This document shows positions 35,776 to 43,785 of a DNA stretch of 43,887 nucleotides, in pieces. Every line of letters starts with the position of its first letter. Positions within the stretch are counted from its first letter, which is position 1. The notes beneath the pieces were generated by a model. The model did no database searches and was not told where the DNA came from. It worked only from the letters and a program-made list of their open reading frames with translations. Source of the stretch: Clostridia bacterium (GTDB lineage: Bacteria; Bacillota; Clostridia; Christensenellales; Aristaeellaceae); NCBI GenBank assembly GCA_017527065.1, contig JAFXQO010000060.1, forward strand, positions 1 to 43,887. The letters are read 5' to 3'. Both the position numbers and the translations under genes were made by a program.

Positions 35776-36944
35776 CGTGCCACCCCCTCAGCGCTTTCAC
35801 AGAGATGAAAGCTGTACTTTCCGATCAGGTTCGGATACGCCTTCAGATACCGCTCTGTCACGGTGCGTTCGATGTCATCGGCTTTCCCGGGATCAATCAG
35901 CGCCATACAGCAGCCTTTAAAGCCCGCGCCGGAGAAACGTCCTCCATAGATGCCGTCCGTTTCGGTCATGATGCGGTACAGGCTGATCAGCTCCGGACAG
36001 CCGCACTCGTAATTCTCCACGCTGCTTTTCCCGCTTTCAAAGATCAGACGGCCATATTCATCCAGGTCGCCCTTCCGCCACGCCTCCGCGCCGGCTTCCG
36101 CGCGGGCATACTCCGTATAGTAATGCCTTGCTCTTTTCCTGAAATTCTCAGGCAATCTGTCCCCATATGCTTCGAACACGGCCTGGGGCACATCGCGCAG
36201 CCGCGTATCCGCAAATTTCCCATACTCCATGCCCGCATAGGCAAGCAGGCTATAGGCCGCGGCCTTGCACTCGTCCTGCCGCAGGTTGTAGACGCTGGAT
36301 GCCAGCGACCGCTCCAGACCGCTGAACAGCACGGCGATTTTAAACGGCTTCATGGCGGGATTCATGGGAATGAGTTCGTAGCTGTCATCTCTGCAATCCA
36401 TGAAAAGCAGGTGATCCTTCTTGCACAATACCTCGCAGGATTGATCCAGCTTGCCGCAGTTCACGCCCACATAGCGGTTCTCGGCGGCCTTGGCCATCCT
36501 GATCGTCTCCCAATTGCCCAACTGAATCCCATTGACTTTTGAGAGCGCCGAAAGGAACGCGATGATCACCGACGCGGAGGAACTCAGCCCGCCCACGGGC
36601 AAGGAACCTTCGATGACCGCGGAAAGACCCATGCGCAGCGGATATTTCTCTGCAAGCATCTTCGCCGCGCCGCGCATATGATCGGCCCAGTCTCCCGCCT
36701 TTTCCTCCGGGATCGCGTTGATGTGAAACTGCGCCCGCTTGGGGAAATTGAGGCTCTTCAATTCCACGACGCCGTTATGCTTTGGAGAATAAGCGATGTG
36801 GATGCCTTTGTCCAGCGCGATGCCGTTAATCTTTCCATGCTGGTGGTCGATGTGCGCACCCAATGGGGAGATCCTGTAGGGACAGAAGGCCACCCCATCC
36901 GGAAAGCGGTCATAAATTTCGTAAAACACTTCTTCACAGCGCAT
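35772..36944 (-). CDS. Galactokinase-family GHMP kinase, galacturonokinase-like
   Basis: A 390-residue GHMP kinase. The galactokinase signature GRTNLIGEHTDY is replaced by PYRISPLGAHIDHQHG, which closely resembles plant galacturonokinases. The ATP-binding loop is LPVGGLSSSASV, and the catalytic base is the Asp in CGKLDQS. The C-terminal motif is FSGAGFKGCCMALI. TGGAGGGA lies eight bases before the ATG, three bases after the dehydrogenase stop. The predicted reaction is galacturonate + ATP to galacturonate-1-phosphate, which the next gene could activate. Substrate is an inference from the signature and operon. Confidence 0.85.
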   Translation of the reverse strand: MRCEEVFYEIYDRFPDGVAFCPYRISPLGAHIDHQHGKINGIALDKGIHIAYSPKHNGVVELKSLNFPKRAQFHINAIPEEKAGDWADHMRGAAKMLAEKYPLRMGLSAVIEGSLPVGGLSSSASVIIAFLSALSKVNGIQLGNWETIRMAKAAENRYVGVNCGKLDQSCEVLCKKDHLLFMDCRDDSYELIPMNPAMKPFKIAVLFSGLERSLASSVYNLRQDECKAAAYSLLAYAGMEYGKFADTRLRDVPQAVFEAYGDRLPENFRKRARHYYTEYARAEAGAEAWRKGDLDEYGRLIFESGKSSVENYECGCPELISLYRIMTETDGIYGGRFSGAGFKGCCMALIDPGKADDIERTVTERYLKAYPNLIGKYSFHLCESAEGVAR

Positions 36945-36947
36945 ATC

Positions 36948-38441
36948 TCAGTCCCTCCAGAAAAGATCCCTGGTATAAACCTTTTCTTTCACGTCATCAA
37001 GAGCCGCATTGTAGCGGTTGGCAATGATGCACCCGCACATCTTCTTGAACTTTTTAAGGTCATTGACCACCACGGAGCCGAAGAAGGTCGTGCCGTCCTC
37101 CAGCGCGGGCTCGTAGATCACCACGGTCGCGCCCTTTGCCTTGATCCGCTTCATGACGCCCTGGATGGAGGACTGGCGGAAGTTGTCGCTGCCCATCTTC
37201 ATGGTCAGGCGGTACACGCCGACCACAACTTCCTTCTGCTGGTTTTCTTTATCGGCCGAGTAGGACTCTGAATTGCCATAGGTTCCGGCGATCTCCAGCA
37301 CCCGATCCGCGATAAAGTCCTTTCTGGTGCGGTTGGATTCCACGATTGCCTGGATCAGGTTCTCCGGCACGTCCCGGTAGTTCGCCAGAAGCTGTTTTGT
37401 ATCCTTGGGCAGGCAATAGCCGCCGTAACCGAAGGATGGATTGTTGTAGTAATCCCCTACCCGGGGATCGAGGCACACGCCCTTGATGATCGGCGCGGTC
37501 TTAAGGTGCTTGACCTCCGCATAGGTGTCCAGTTCATTGAAATAGCTGACGCGGAGCGCAAGGTAGGTGTTCACAAACAGCTTGGTCGCTTCAGCCTCTG
37601 TCATTTCCATGAACAGCACAGGAATCGACGTTTTTATGGCTCCCTGCTGCAGAAGGGCGGCAAAGGTTTTCGCGGCGTCCATGTTGCCTTCATCGGCGCC
37701 GACAATGATCCGGCTCGGATACAGGTTGTCGTAGAGCGCCTTGGACTCGCGAAGGAACTCCGGGCTGAAGATGATGTTGTCCATTCCCATCTTCTCACGG
37801 ACGTGGACGGTGTATCCGACCGGAATCGTGGATTTAATAACGATAGTCGGCTTGGTCTCCCGGTCAGCGGTCGCTTCATTGATAAGCCCCAGAACGGTTT
37901 CCACAGCGGAGCAGTCAAAGAAGTTCGTCTTGGGATCGTAATTCGTCGGCGCGGCGATGATGATGAAGTCGGCCGACGCGTATGCGGATTTCGCGTCCGT
38001 TGTTGCGGTCAGGCTCAGTCCCCGCTTTTCATGTTCCGCCATGTACTTTTCGATATACTCATCCTGAATCGGGCTTTTCCAGCTGTTAATCATTTCGACC
38101 TTTGCCGCGACGATATCCACAGCGGTCACATCATTGTGTTGGGACAGCAGGACGGCGAGGGAAAGGCCGACATAGCCGGTTCCGGCGACGGCGATCTTCT
38201 TCCTTTCGACCGTGACCTGCTCGGCTTCGTCGTCCACAATGACATCCGAAGGCTGGAAGCCCAGGGCAGCGGACAGGGAAAGAAGCTGGTCCACAGACGG
38301 GATATAGTCGCAGGTTTCCAGTCTGGACAGAATGGAACGGTTTATATTCGCCTTCTTCGAGAGCGCAGCCTGGGAGAGCCCCATCGTCTTCCTCCGGCTG
38401 ATCACCGTCTCAGAGAGGAGTTTCAGTGATAAATGCTTCAT
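36948..38441 (-). CDS. UDP-glucose 6-dehydrogenase with an N-terminal XRE-type DNA-binding domain
   Basis: A 497-residue fusion. Residues 1 to about 70 are a Cro/C1-type helix-turn-helix: [20 protein letters not shown], then [12 protein letters not shown] and a dimer-side [14 protein letters not shown]. From residue 80 a full UDP-glucose/GDP-mannose dehydrogenase follows: NAD loop GTGYVG (87-92), catalytic Cys343 in [10 protein letters not shown], and the central Lys in [20 protein letters not shown]. The ATG at 38441 has AGGAG eight bases upstream. It heads an operon supplying UDP-uronic acids. The architecture suggests an enzyme that also binds its own promoter, perhaps sensing UDP-glucose, UDP-glucuronate or NAD(H) state. 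Confidence 0.93.
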   Translation of the reverse strand: MKHLSLKLLSETVISRRKTMGLSQAALSKKANINRSILSRLETCDYIPSVDQLLSLSAALGFQPSDVIVDDEAEQVTVERKKIAVAGTGYVGLSLAVLLSQHNDVTAVDIVAAKVEMINSWKSPIQDEYIEKYMAEHEKRGLSLTATTDAKSAYASADFIIIAAPTNYDPKTNFFDCSAVETVLGLINEATADRETKPTIVIKSTIPVGYTVHVREKMGMDNIIFSPEFLRESKALYDNLYPSRIIVGADEGNMDAAKTFAALLQQGAIKTSIPVLFMEMTEAEATKLFVNTYLALRVSYFNELDTYAEVKHLKTAPIIKGVCLDPRVGDYYNNPSFGYGGYCLPKDTKQLLANYRDVPENLIQAIVESNRTRKDFIADRVLEIAGTYGNSESYSADKENQQKEVVVGVYRLTMKMGSDNFRQSSIQGVMKRIKAKGATVVIYEPALEDGTTFFGSVVVNDLKKFKKMCGCIIANRYNAALDDVKEKVYTRDLFWRD

Positions 38442-38462
38442 ACGGCAGCTCCTGTGATATCT

Positions 38463-38609
38463 TGTTGCTATCAGCGTCATTCATTTATACCGGTTAATAT
38501 AGTAATAATAGCAGAAAGCCTTGAAAAAAGCAATCGTTATGTTGTTGGTTTAATGAAAATATATCAATCACGCGTGTCGCTCGTTTCTTTTCGGATTCAG
38601 ATAGCAACA
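38463..38609. repeat. Ten-base inverted repeat flanking the UDP-uronic acid operon promoter
   Basis: TGTTGCTATC (38463-38472) lies in the leader and its exact complement GATAGCAACA (38600-38609) lies upstream. The centre of the pair falls on the -35 box. Exact ten-base matches are unlikely by chance in such a short stretch. They could be two binding sites for the XRE domain of the fusion dehydrogenase, permitting a loop. The rest of the 373-bp gap (38442-38814) holds two promoters and no supported gene. Confidence 0.5.
38505..38533 (-). promoter_or_regulatory. Promoter of the UDP-uronic acid operon
   Basis: On the minus strand: TTGCTT (38533-38528), a 17-bp spacer, and TATTAT (38510-38505). 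The predicted start is near 38498, giving an untranslated leader of about 55 bases. Confidence 0.8.
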
Positions 38610-38713
38610 GACATTTAAGGAGGATTGACGCCGATAGCGGCAAGTTGGCAGTTTTCACCTCTGGCCATGACCGGGGCAGTCTCGGGCGACAATGCAAAGC
38701 GCCAGTTTCTGCC

Positions 38714-38742
38714 TTGATTGCAGGATGGAGAGGTGTTATACT
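38714..38742 (+). promoter_or_regulatory. Promoter of the CBM9-like gene
   Basis: TTGATT (38714-38719), a 17-bp spacer, and TATACT (38737-38742). Downstream, GGCCTGT (38758-38764) and ACAGGCC (38778-38784) form a leader hairpin with no T-run. Confidence 0.7.
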
Positions 38743-38814
38743 GTTTATCGGGGTACTGGCCTGTTCAACTGGCCGGGACAGGCCGAGGAGATGGAATAAC
38801 ACAAAGGAGGTCAC

Positions 38815-39804
38815 ATGAAACAGTATCCTTTCCGCCCGCCGGTATATTACTGCCGCAGAGTCCATGCGCCGCTCGCGCTCGACGGACGCCTTGACAAGCC
38901 CTTCTGGGCCGGTATTCCCTTTACAGAGCCTTTCGTGGACATCGAGGGACCGGAGAAAGGGAAGCCGCCGCGCTTTCCCACCCGGGCCAAGGCCGCGTGG
39001 GACGACGACGCGCTCTATCTGGCTGCGGAGATCACGGGAGACGAAATATGGGCTCATGTCGCCAGGAGGGACGACGTTATATTCCACGACAACGATTTTG
39101 AGGTGTTCATCGACCCGGATTCGGATACGCAGAGGTACGTCGAGCTTGAGATGAACGCGATGAATACCGTGTGGGATCTGCTTTTGACCAAGGCGTACCG
39201 GGACGGCGGCAAAGCAATCGATTCCTTTGATATCAAAGGGCTTGAAACCGCCGTATACATCGATGGAAAGCTGAACGACCCGGGCGCGGACAACCGAAAA
39301 TGGAGCGTGGAGATCAAGCTGCCCATGCGTTCCCTGAAAGAGGTCTCTGGCCGTGTTCCAAAGCCCGGGGACTATTGGCGGCTGAATTTTTCAAGAGTGC
39401 AGTGGACCTGCGAGGTCAGGGACGGGGCGTACAGGAAGGTCCTCGGGCCAGACGGCAAACCTCTGCCGGAGGATAACTGGGTATGGGCCCCCACCGGCGT
39501 GATCGACATACACCGGCCGCAGTATTGGGGCTTCATCTTCTTTACGGAAAACGGCGAGGAATACCCGATCCCGGAGGACGAACGGCTGCGCTTTGACCTG
39601 TACAGATTGTTTGAGGAACAGCGCGTGTATTACCGCGAGCATGGGCGCTACAGCACGGACGTGGACGCGCTCTGCGACGCCGCCGGGGTCGAAACGCGTC
39701 CAGTGATCGAGACCACGGCGCACTTTTTCGAGATGCGCGTGAAGCGGGCGGAGGGAAGGGGCGAAATACGTCTCTTCGCCGACGGAAGAAGCGAAATGAC
39801 CTGA
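38815..39804 (+). CDS. CBM9-like carbohydrate-binding protein without export signal
   Basis: A 329-residue protein. Residues about 15-240 follow the carbohydrate-binding family 9 pattern: the opening LDGRLDKPFW, then AAWDDDALYLAAEI, FHDNDFEVFIDPD, YVELEMNAMNTVWDLLL and a PGDYWRLNFSRVQW block. No signal peptide or catalytic domain is attached, so it is probably cytoplasmic. A C-terminal segment (about 250-329) looks like a short helical extension. AAAGGAGG precedes the ATG. Such cytoplasmic CBM9-like proteins are common in rumen-type clostridia, but their role is unknown to me. Confidence 0.85.
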   Translation: MKQYPFRPPVYYCRRVHAPLALDGRLDKPFWAGIPFTEPFVDIEGPEKGKPPRFPTRAKAAWDDDALYLAAEITGDEIWAHVARRDDVIFHDNDFEVFIDPDSDTQRYVELEMNAMNTVWDLLLTKAYRDGGKAIDSFDIKGLETAVYIDGKLNDPGADNRKWSVEIKLPMRSLKEVSGRVPKPGDYWRLNFSRVQWTCEVRDGAYRKVLGPDGKPLPEDNWVWAPTGVIDIHRPQYWGFIFFTENGEEYPIPEDERLRFDLYRLFEEQRVYYREHGRYSTDVDALCDAAGVETRPVIETTAHFFEMRVKRAEGRGEIRLFADGRSEMT

Positions 39805-39840
39805 AGAAACTCTTTGCTTCTTCGAACATACAGAGCAGGG

Positions 39841-39931
39841 GCATCGGCTAAGCCGCCTGATGCGAGGTGAAAAGACTCCACCCTGAGGGAAAAAACAGAG
39901 AAACCGGTGACACCGTATACAGGATTTCCCT
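39841..39931. repeat. Structured intergenic element with three hairpins
   Basis: Hairpin 1 is GCATC/GATGC (39841-39863) with an inner GGC/GCC pair. Hairpin 2 is GGTG/CACC (39866-39882). Hairpin 3 is AGGGAAA (39886-39892) against TTTCCCT (39925-39931), enclosing CGGTGACACCG (39905-39915). It occupies half of the 194-bp gap before the asparaginase gene. No coding, riboswitch or T-run reading fits. It could be a dispersed palindromic repeat or a small structured RNA; strand is undecided. Confidence 0.45.
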
Positions 39932-39998
39932 TGTTTTGCGTCGAATCATAGCAATGTGTTTTTTGACAGAACAACTATGATGAACGGAGGAATTAATC

Positions 39999-41054
39999 AT
40001 GAAAAGAATCATTACAATGCTCCTGTGCCTCATGATGGCGCGTTCCCTGCTCTCCGCCGCAGCTGAAGAAGCAACTGTTTCTCAAAGCAAGCCGAAGATC
40101 GTTGTCCTGGCCACCGGCGGGACCATCGCCGGCGTGGGCGAAGAGGGAAAGACAGCCGGTTACAAGCCCGGCTCCCTGACGGCTGAAGAGCTGCTTTCCG
40201 CCGTGCCGCAGCTTTCAGACGTGGCGGACATTGAGGCCATTCAGGTCTGCAATGTGAATTCGGATGATATGACCGCTGAAGTCTGGCTGACGCTGGCCCA
40301 TACGATCAATGAGATGGCGGCGAATCCGGACGTGAAGGGCTTTGTCGTCACTCACGGCACGGATACCATGGAGGAAACCGCGTATTTCTTGAATCTGACA
40401 GTCAGGACGGATAAACCGGTGGTATTGACCGGCTCCATGCGCCCTGCCACTTCCATTTCGGCGGACGGACCCATGAACCTGTACGAATCCGTTTGCGTTG
40501 CCGCCTCGGACGAGGCTGTCGGCCAGGGCGTGCTGATCGTTTTCTCCGATCGGATCTACGCCGCGCGTTCCGTTACGAAGACCAGCACCTACAGCGTGAT
40601 GGCCATCGCCGCCGGGGAGACGGGCAGTATCGGCGTCGTGCGTGATGGCGCTGTCTTCCTGTATGAAAGCCCATCGAAGGAGCATACGATGGGTTCTGAA
40701 TTTGACGTATCCGGCCTGGAAAAGCTGCCGAAGGTTTCCATCCTGTACTTCTCCGTGGATGCCGATCCTGAGCTGCTTGCTTTCGCTGCAGAGCATTCTG
40801 ACGGCCTGGTGATCGCCGGTGCCGGCGCGGGCGAATTCAGCGAGAAATGGATCGAGATCATCAATGGACTGACGATCCCGGTCGTCATCTCATCCCGAAT
40901 CGACGACGGCGTGATCACAAAGGATAATCTCCTGTGCCAAAACACGGTGGCGGCGAATAATCTTTCCCCGCAGAAGGCGGCTATCCTGCTGCGGCTGGCC
41001 CTGACGGGTGAGGTGAGTCAGGAGAGGCTGGAAGAACTGTTTCTGCAGTATTAA
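39999..41054 (+). CDS. Exported L-asparaginase, type II
   Basis: A 351-residue asparaginase hydrolysing asparagine to aspartate and ammonia. A short signal peptide (about 1-22, MKRIITMLLCLMMARSLLSAAAEE) precedes the enzyme, placing it outside the membrane. The nucleophile Thr42 lies in ATGGTIAG, and the second Thr/Asp pair is in THGTDTMEET (118-122). TGSMRPATSISADGP is the usual active-site continuation. CGGAGG is nine bases before the ATG. No convincing promoter was found directly upstream. It is followed 37 bases later by an exported aspartate decarboxylase, so the two can act in sequence. Confidence 0.93.
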   Translation: MKRIITMLLCLMMARSLLSAAAEEATVSQSKPKIVVLATGGTIAGVGEEGKTAGYKPGSLTAEELLSAVPQLSDVADIEAIQVCNVNSDDMTAEVWLTLAHTINEMAANPDVKGFVVTHGTDTMEETAYFLNLTVRTDKPVVLTGSMRPATSISADGPMNLYESVCVAASDEAVGQGVLIVFSDRIYAARSVTKTSTYSVMAIAAGETGSIGVVRDGAVFLYESPSKEHTMGSEFDVSGLEKLPKVSILYFSVDADPELLAFAAEHSDGLVIAGAGAGEFSEKWIEIINGLTIPVVISSRIDDGVITKDNLLCQNTVAANNLSPQKAAILLRLALTGEVSQERLEELFLQY

Positions 41055-41091
41055 TACGCTCAGAAATCGGTAGAATCGGAGGAAACGGAGA

Positions 41092-42792
41092 ATGAAGAAA
41101 CTGCTTGCTGGGTGGATGATTGCTTGCTGTATCTCGTTCCTGCTTTCGGGATGGGCGTTTGCTGAAGAAGAAGGCAAAGTGATCAGCCTGCAACAGGAAG
41201 CGGAACAGCAGCTGCAAAAAGAGCTCGGCGCGTTTGAAATCACCGCCAATCAGCGGGAGCTGGCAAAGACCAATGAAGCGGGTTACTCCGTGCTGGACGC
41301 GGGCCGCGGCAATCCCAACTGGATCAACACGCAGGCGCGCTATGCCTTTACCCGTTTCAGCGATTTTGCCACGCGGGAATGCGAGCTGGACATGAGCCAG
41401 GGCAGCATGGCCGGCCATGCGCGGCGGGAAGGCATCGGGGAACGGTTTGACGCTGCCATGGACCCGGAGAACGCCACGGACGCTTTCCTGATCGCCGGCG
41501 TGGATTATTGTGTGAACGCGCTGGGTTTGGATAAGGATACGCTGCTCAAGGAACTGGCGGACGCGGTCATCGGCGATTACTATCCGTCGCCCAGCCGCTG
41601 CCTTCCGTGTACCGAGATCATCCTGAACGACTATCTTCAGTCCACATTATACCGCGGCGCCGATCTGGCGGGAGAAACCATGGTCTTCCCCACCGAGGGC
41701 GGCAGCGCCGCAATGGTCTATATCTTTGAGGCGCTCAGCCACAACCGGCTGCTCAATCCCGGAGATCAGATCGCCATCGCGACGCCGATTTTTACGCCGT
41801 ATATGCAGATTCCCTCGGTTAAAAACTACGGCCTGGTTTCCGTCGACGTCTCCAGCTCCCAGGAGGAGAATTGGGATATCGCGGAAGCGGAGCTGGTCAA
41901 ATTGGAAGACCCTGCCGTCAAGGCGTTCTTCCTGGTCAACCCCTCCAATCCCGCTTCCCACGCCCTTTCCGAAAAAACGCTGGAACGCCTGAAGCGGGTG
42001 GTGGAAAAGAATCCGGATCTGATCATTCTCACCGACGACGTCTACGGCACCTTCTCGGAGGATTTTTGTTCGGTATACAGCGTCCTTCCGTACAATACCA
42101 TACTGGTCTATTCTTTTTCCAAGCTGTACGGCGTCACCGGCTGGCGCGTGGGACTCATCGCCATGAACGAAAGCAACGTCTGCGACAGGCTGCTGAGCGA
42201 ACTGCCGCCAGAAGATCAGGCGTTCCTGCGCGACGAGTATTCGATCGTGACCGCGGAACCGGAAAACATGCTGTTCCTGGATCGCGTGGTGGCGGACAGC
42301 CGGTCCATCGGCCTGTATCATACCAGCGGCCTGAGTACGCCCAGCCAGGTTTTCATGGCTCTGATGTCCCTCACCCATCTGGTCAACGCGGAGGATGACC
42401 CCTATATCCGCCTTGCGAATGAGACGGTCCGCGCCCGGTACACGGCACTGATGAACGCCCTGGAGCTTCCAGCGGACGACAGCGCGCAAAACGCGCAGTA
42501 CTATACGCTGGTGGACGTGCTGACCATTGCAGGGAACCGCTACGGCGCGGATTATGCCGGCTGGCTGAGAACCAGCCGCACCGAGATTGATTTTCTGAAC
42601 GATCTTGCCGCAAAGAAAGGCGTCGTCCTGATGTATGGCCCCGGTTTCAGCGCGCCGGAAGGAACCGTGCGCATTTCCCTGGCCAATCTGTACGCGGAGG
42701 ATTATACGGAAATCGCCAGGCGGCTCTTTGAACTGCTGGATGACTATTATGCGGAATATGAAGCAGAGACCGGGCTGGATGAAGCGGCGTAA
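41092..42792 (+). CDS. Aspartate 4-decarboxylase with an export signal
   Basis: A 566-residue PLP protein that aligns along its length, from memory, with bacterial aspartate 4-decarboxylase/transaminase. Shared blocks include LDAGRGNPNW, FPTEGGSAAMVYIFE, TPIFTPYMQIP, LVNPSNPASH, LILTDDVYGTF and the PLP lysine Lys344 in YSFSKLYG. Family members make alanine and CO2 from aspartate. Unusually it begins with a clear signal peptide (MKKLLAGWMIACCISFLLSGWAFA, cleavage after AFA), so it should act outside the cytoplasm. The start follows GGAGGAAACGGAG. Co-transcription with the exported asparaginase would give asparagine to alanine conversion outside the cell. How PLP reaches it is unknown. Confidence 0.9.
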   Translation: MKKLLAGWMIACCISFLLSGWAFAEEEGKVISLQQEAEQQLQKELGAFEITANQRELAKTNEAGYSVLDAGRGNPNWINTQARYAFTRFSDFATRECELDMSQGSMAGHARREGIGERFDAAMDPENATDAFLIAGVDYCVNALGLDKDTLLKELADAVIGDYYPSPSRCLPCTEIILNDYLQSTLYRGADLAGETMVFPTEGGSAAMVYIFEALSHNRLLNPGDQIAIATPIFTPYMQIPSVKNYGLVSVDVSSSQEENWDIAEAELVKLEDPAVKAFFLVNPSNPASHALSEKTLERLKRVVEKNPDLIILTDDVYGTFSEDFCSVYSVLPYNTILVYSFSKLYGVTGWRVGLIAMNESNVCDRLLSELPPEDQAFLRDEYSIVTAEPENMLFLDRVVADSRSIGLYHTSGLSTPSQVFMALMSLTHLVNAEDDPYIRLANETVRARYTALMNALELPADDSAQNAQYYTLVDVLTIAGNRYGADYAGWLRTSRTEIDFLNDLAAKKGVVLMYGPGFSAPEGTVRISLANLYAEDYTEIARRLFELLDDYYAEYEAETGLDEAA

Positions 42793-42862
42793 CGCGAAAG
42801 GCTGATTGATTCCCGCTGAAAGAACATGAACTTCTCATTTTGATATAAAAAACATAAAGCTC

Positions 42863-42910
42863 TTGACAAGTGACCTATCGTTCACTATAATGGGTGAACG
42901 ATAGGTCACT
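42863..42910 (+). promoter_or_regulatory. tetR promoter with perfect 17-bp inverted-repeat operator
   Basis: TTGACA (42863-42868), then AGTGACCTATCGTTCAC (42869-42885), which is exactly the 17-bp spacer, then TATAAT (42886-42891). The complement GTGAACGATAGGTCACT occupies 42894-42910. Each arm is itself a partial palindrome (GTGA...TCAC), so two TetR dimers could bind. Occupation would block polymerase, implying autorepression. Confidence 0.93.
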
Positions 42911-42932
42911 TTCTATTCTTTCGGAGGTTTTC

Positions 42933-43526
42933 ATGGCAAAGGATACGAAGGAAAGGATTCTGGCAACGGCGCTGGAGATGTTTTCTCAGAACGGCTATGC
43001 GGGCACGAACATCCGGGAACTGGCGGCCTCTCTCGGGCTGGTCAAGTCCGGCGTATACAAGCATTTTGCGAGCAAGGAGGAGATCTGGAATGCCCTGCTG
43101 GACGAGATGATCGCCTATTACGACGAGCATTTCGGCTCTCCGGAACATCTGCCGCCCGTGCCGGATTCCCCGGAGGGGCTGGTCGCGATGACCATGCGGA
43201 TGGTGGATTTCACGGTGCGCGACGAGAAGATCGTCATGACGAGAAAACTGCTCACCATCGAGCAGTTCCGGGACGAACGGGCCCGGGCGCTCGCGACGAA
43301 GCACTTCCTGACCGGCCTGACGGAGATGTTTACGCACGTTTTCTCGGGCATGATGGACAAGGGCCTGCTCCGCCGGGACGATCCCGCCATGCTTGCGTTC
43401 GCCTACACCGCGCCGATCTCCGCGCTCATTCACCTGTGCGACCGGGAGCCGGAGAAGACGGAGGCGGCCATAGCGCAGGCGGAAGCGTTCAGCCGGCATT
43501 TTGTCAAAACATACGGGGCGATGTAG
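42933..43526 (+). CDS. TetR-family transcriptional repressor
   Basis: A 197-residue regulator. The N-terminal HTH covers residues 1-50 (KERILATALEMFSQNGYAGT, then IRELAASLGLVKSGVYKHF). The all-helical ligand domain follows and shows no recognisable ligand motif. The ATG at 42933 is chosen because CGGAGG lies six bases upstream and the longer frame would begin inside the operator. The promoter-embedded inverted repeat indicates autorepression. No efflux pump is adjacent in the window; the only downstream gene visible is a broken acetyltransferase, so its real target may be lost or outside. Confidence 0.95.
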   Translation: MAKDTKERILATALEMFSQNGYAGTNIRELAASLGLVKSGVYKHFASKEEIWNALLDEMIAYYDEHFGSPEHLPPVPDSPEGLVAMTMRMVDFTVRDEKIVMTRKLLTIEQFRDERARALATKHFLTGLTEMFTHVFSGMMDKGLLRRDDPAMLAFAYTAPISALIHLCDREPEKTEAAIAQAEAFSRHFVKTYGAM

Positions 43527-43588
43527 CACGAGTTATACCAAAGCATGACATGAGCGGCGCTCGAAGCGCTCAGGAAGGATGATCACAG

Positions 43589-43681
43589 ATGAACTACAAA
43601 GTGATTGATCAGGATCAGTATTACCGGAAAGGCGTATTCCGCCATTTTTCCGAGGATTGCAAGTGTTCAACTTCGAGGTGA
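43589..43681 (+). pseudogene. Chloramphenicol acetyltransferase-like gene, truncated after 30 codons
   Basis: The 30-codon frame starts MNYKVIDQDQYYRKGVFRHF and reaches the CKCSTS segment, closely resembling the N-terminus of CatA-type O-acetyltransferases, which normally continue for about 180 more residues including the catalytic HHxxxDG. Here the frame runs into a stop and unrelated sequence. AAGGA lies ten bases upstream of the ATG. It is the left end of a gene cut by deletion or insertion. The TetR gene upstream may once have controlled it. Confidence 0.7.
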
Positions 43682-43785
43682 TAATCAAGAGAAAAACGAT
43701 GATAGAGTGATGAAATTGTCGAAAATAGTAGGGAAACGTCTCAACCATGCCCCAGATCAGGCTTATTCCTTGCTGAAGGACAGAA

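Noticed and set aside
38625-38717. A 31-codon frame starting at a TTG just after AAGGAGG
   Set aside because: The Shine-Dalgarno-to-start distance is only about two bases and the peptide is not recognisable.
43546-43572. Hairpin after tetR (TGAGCG and CGCTCA arms)
   Set aside because: No T-run follows, so it is not called a terminator.
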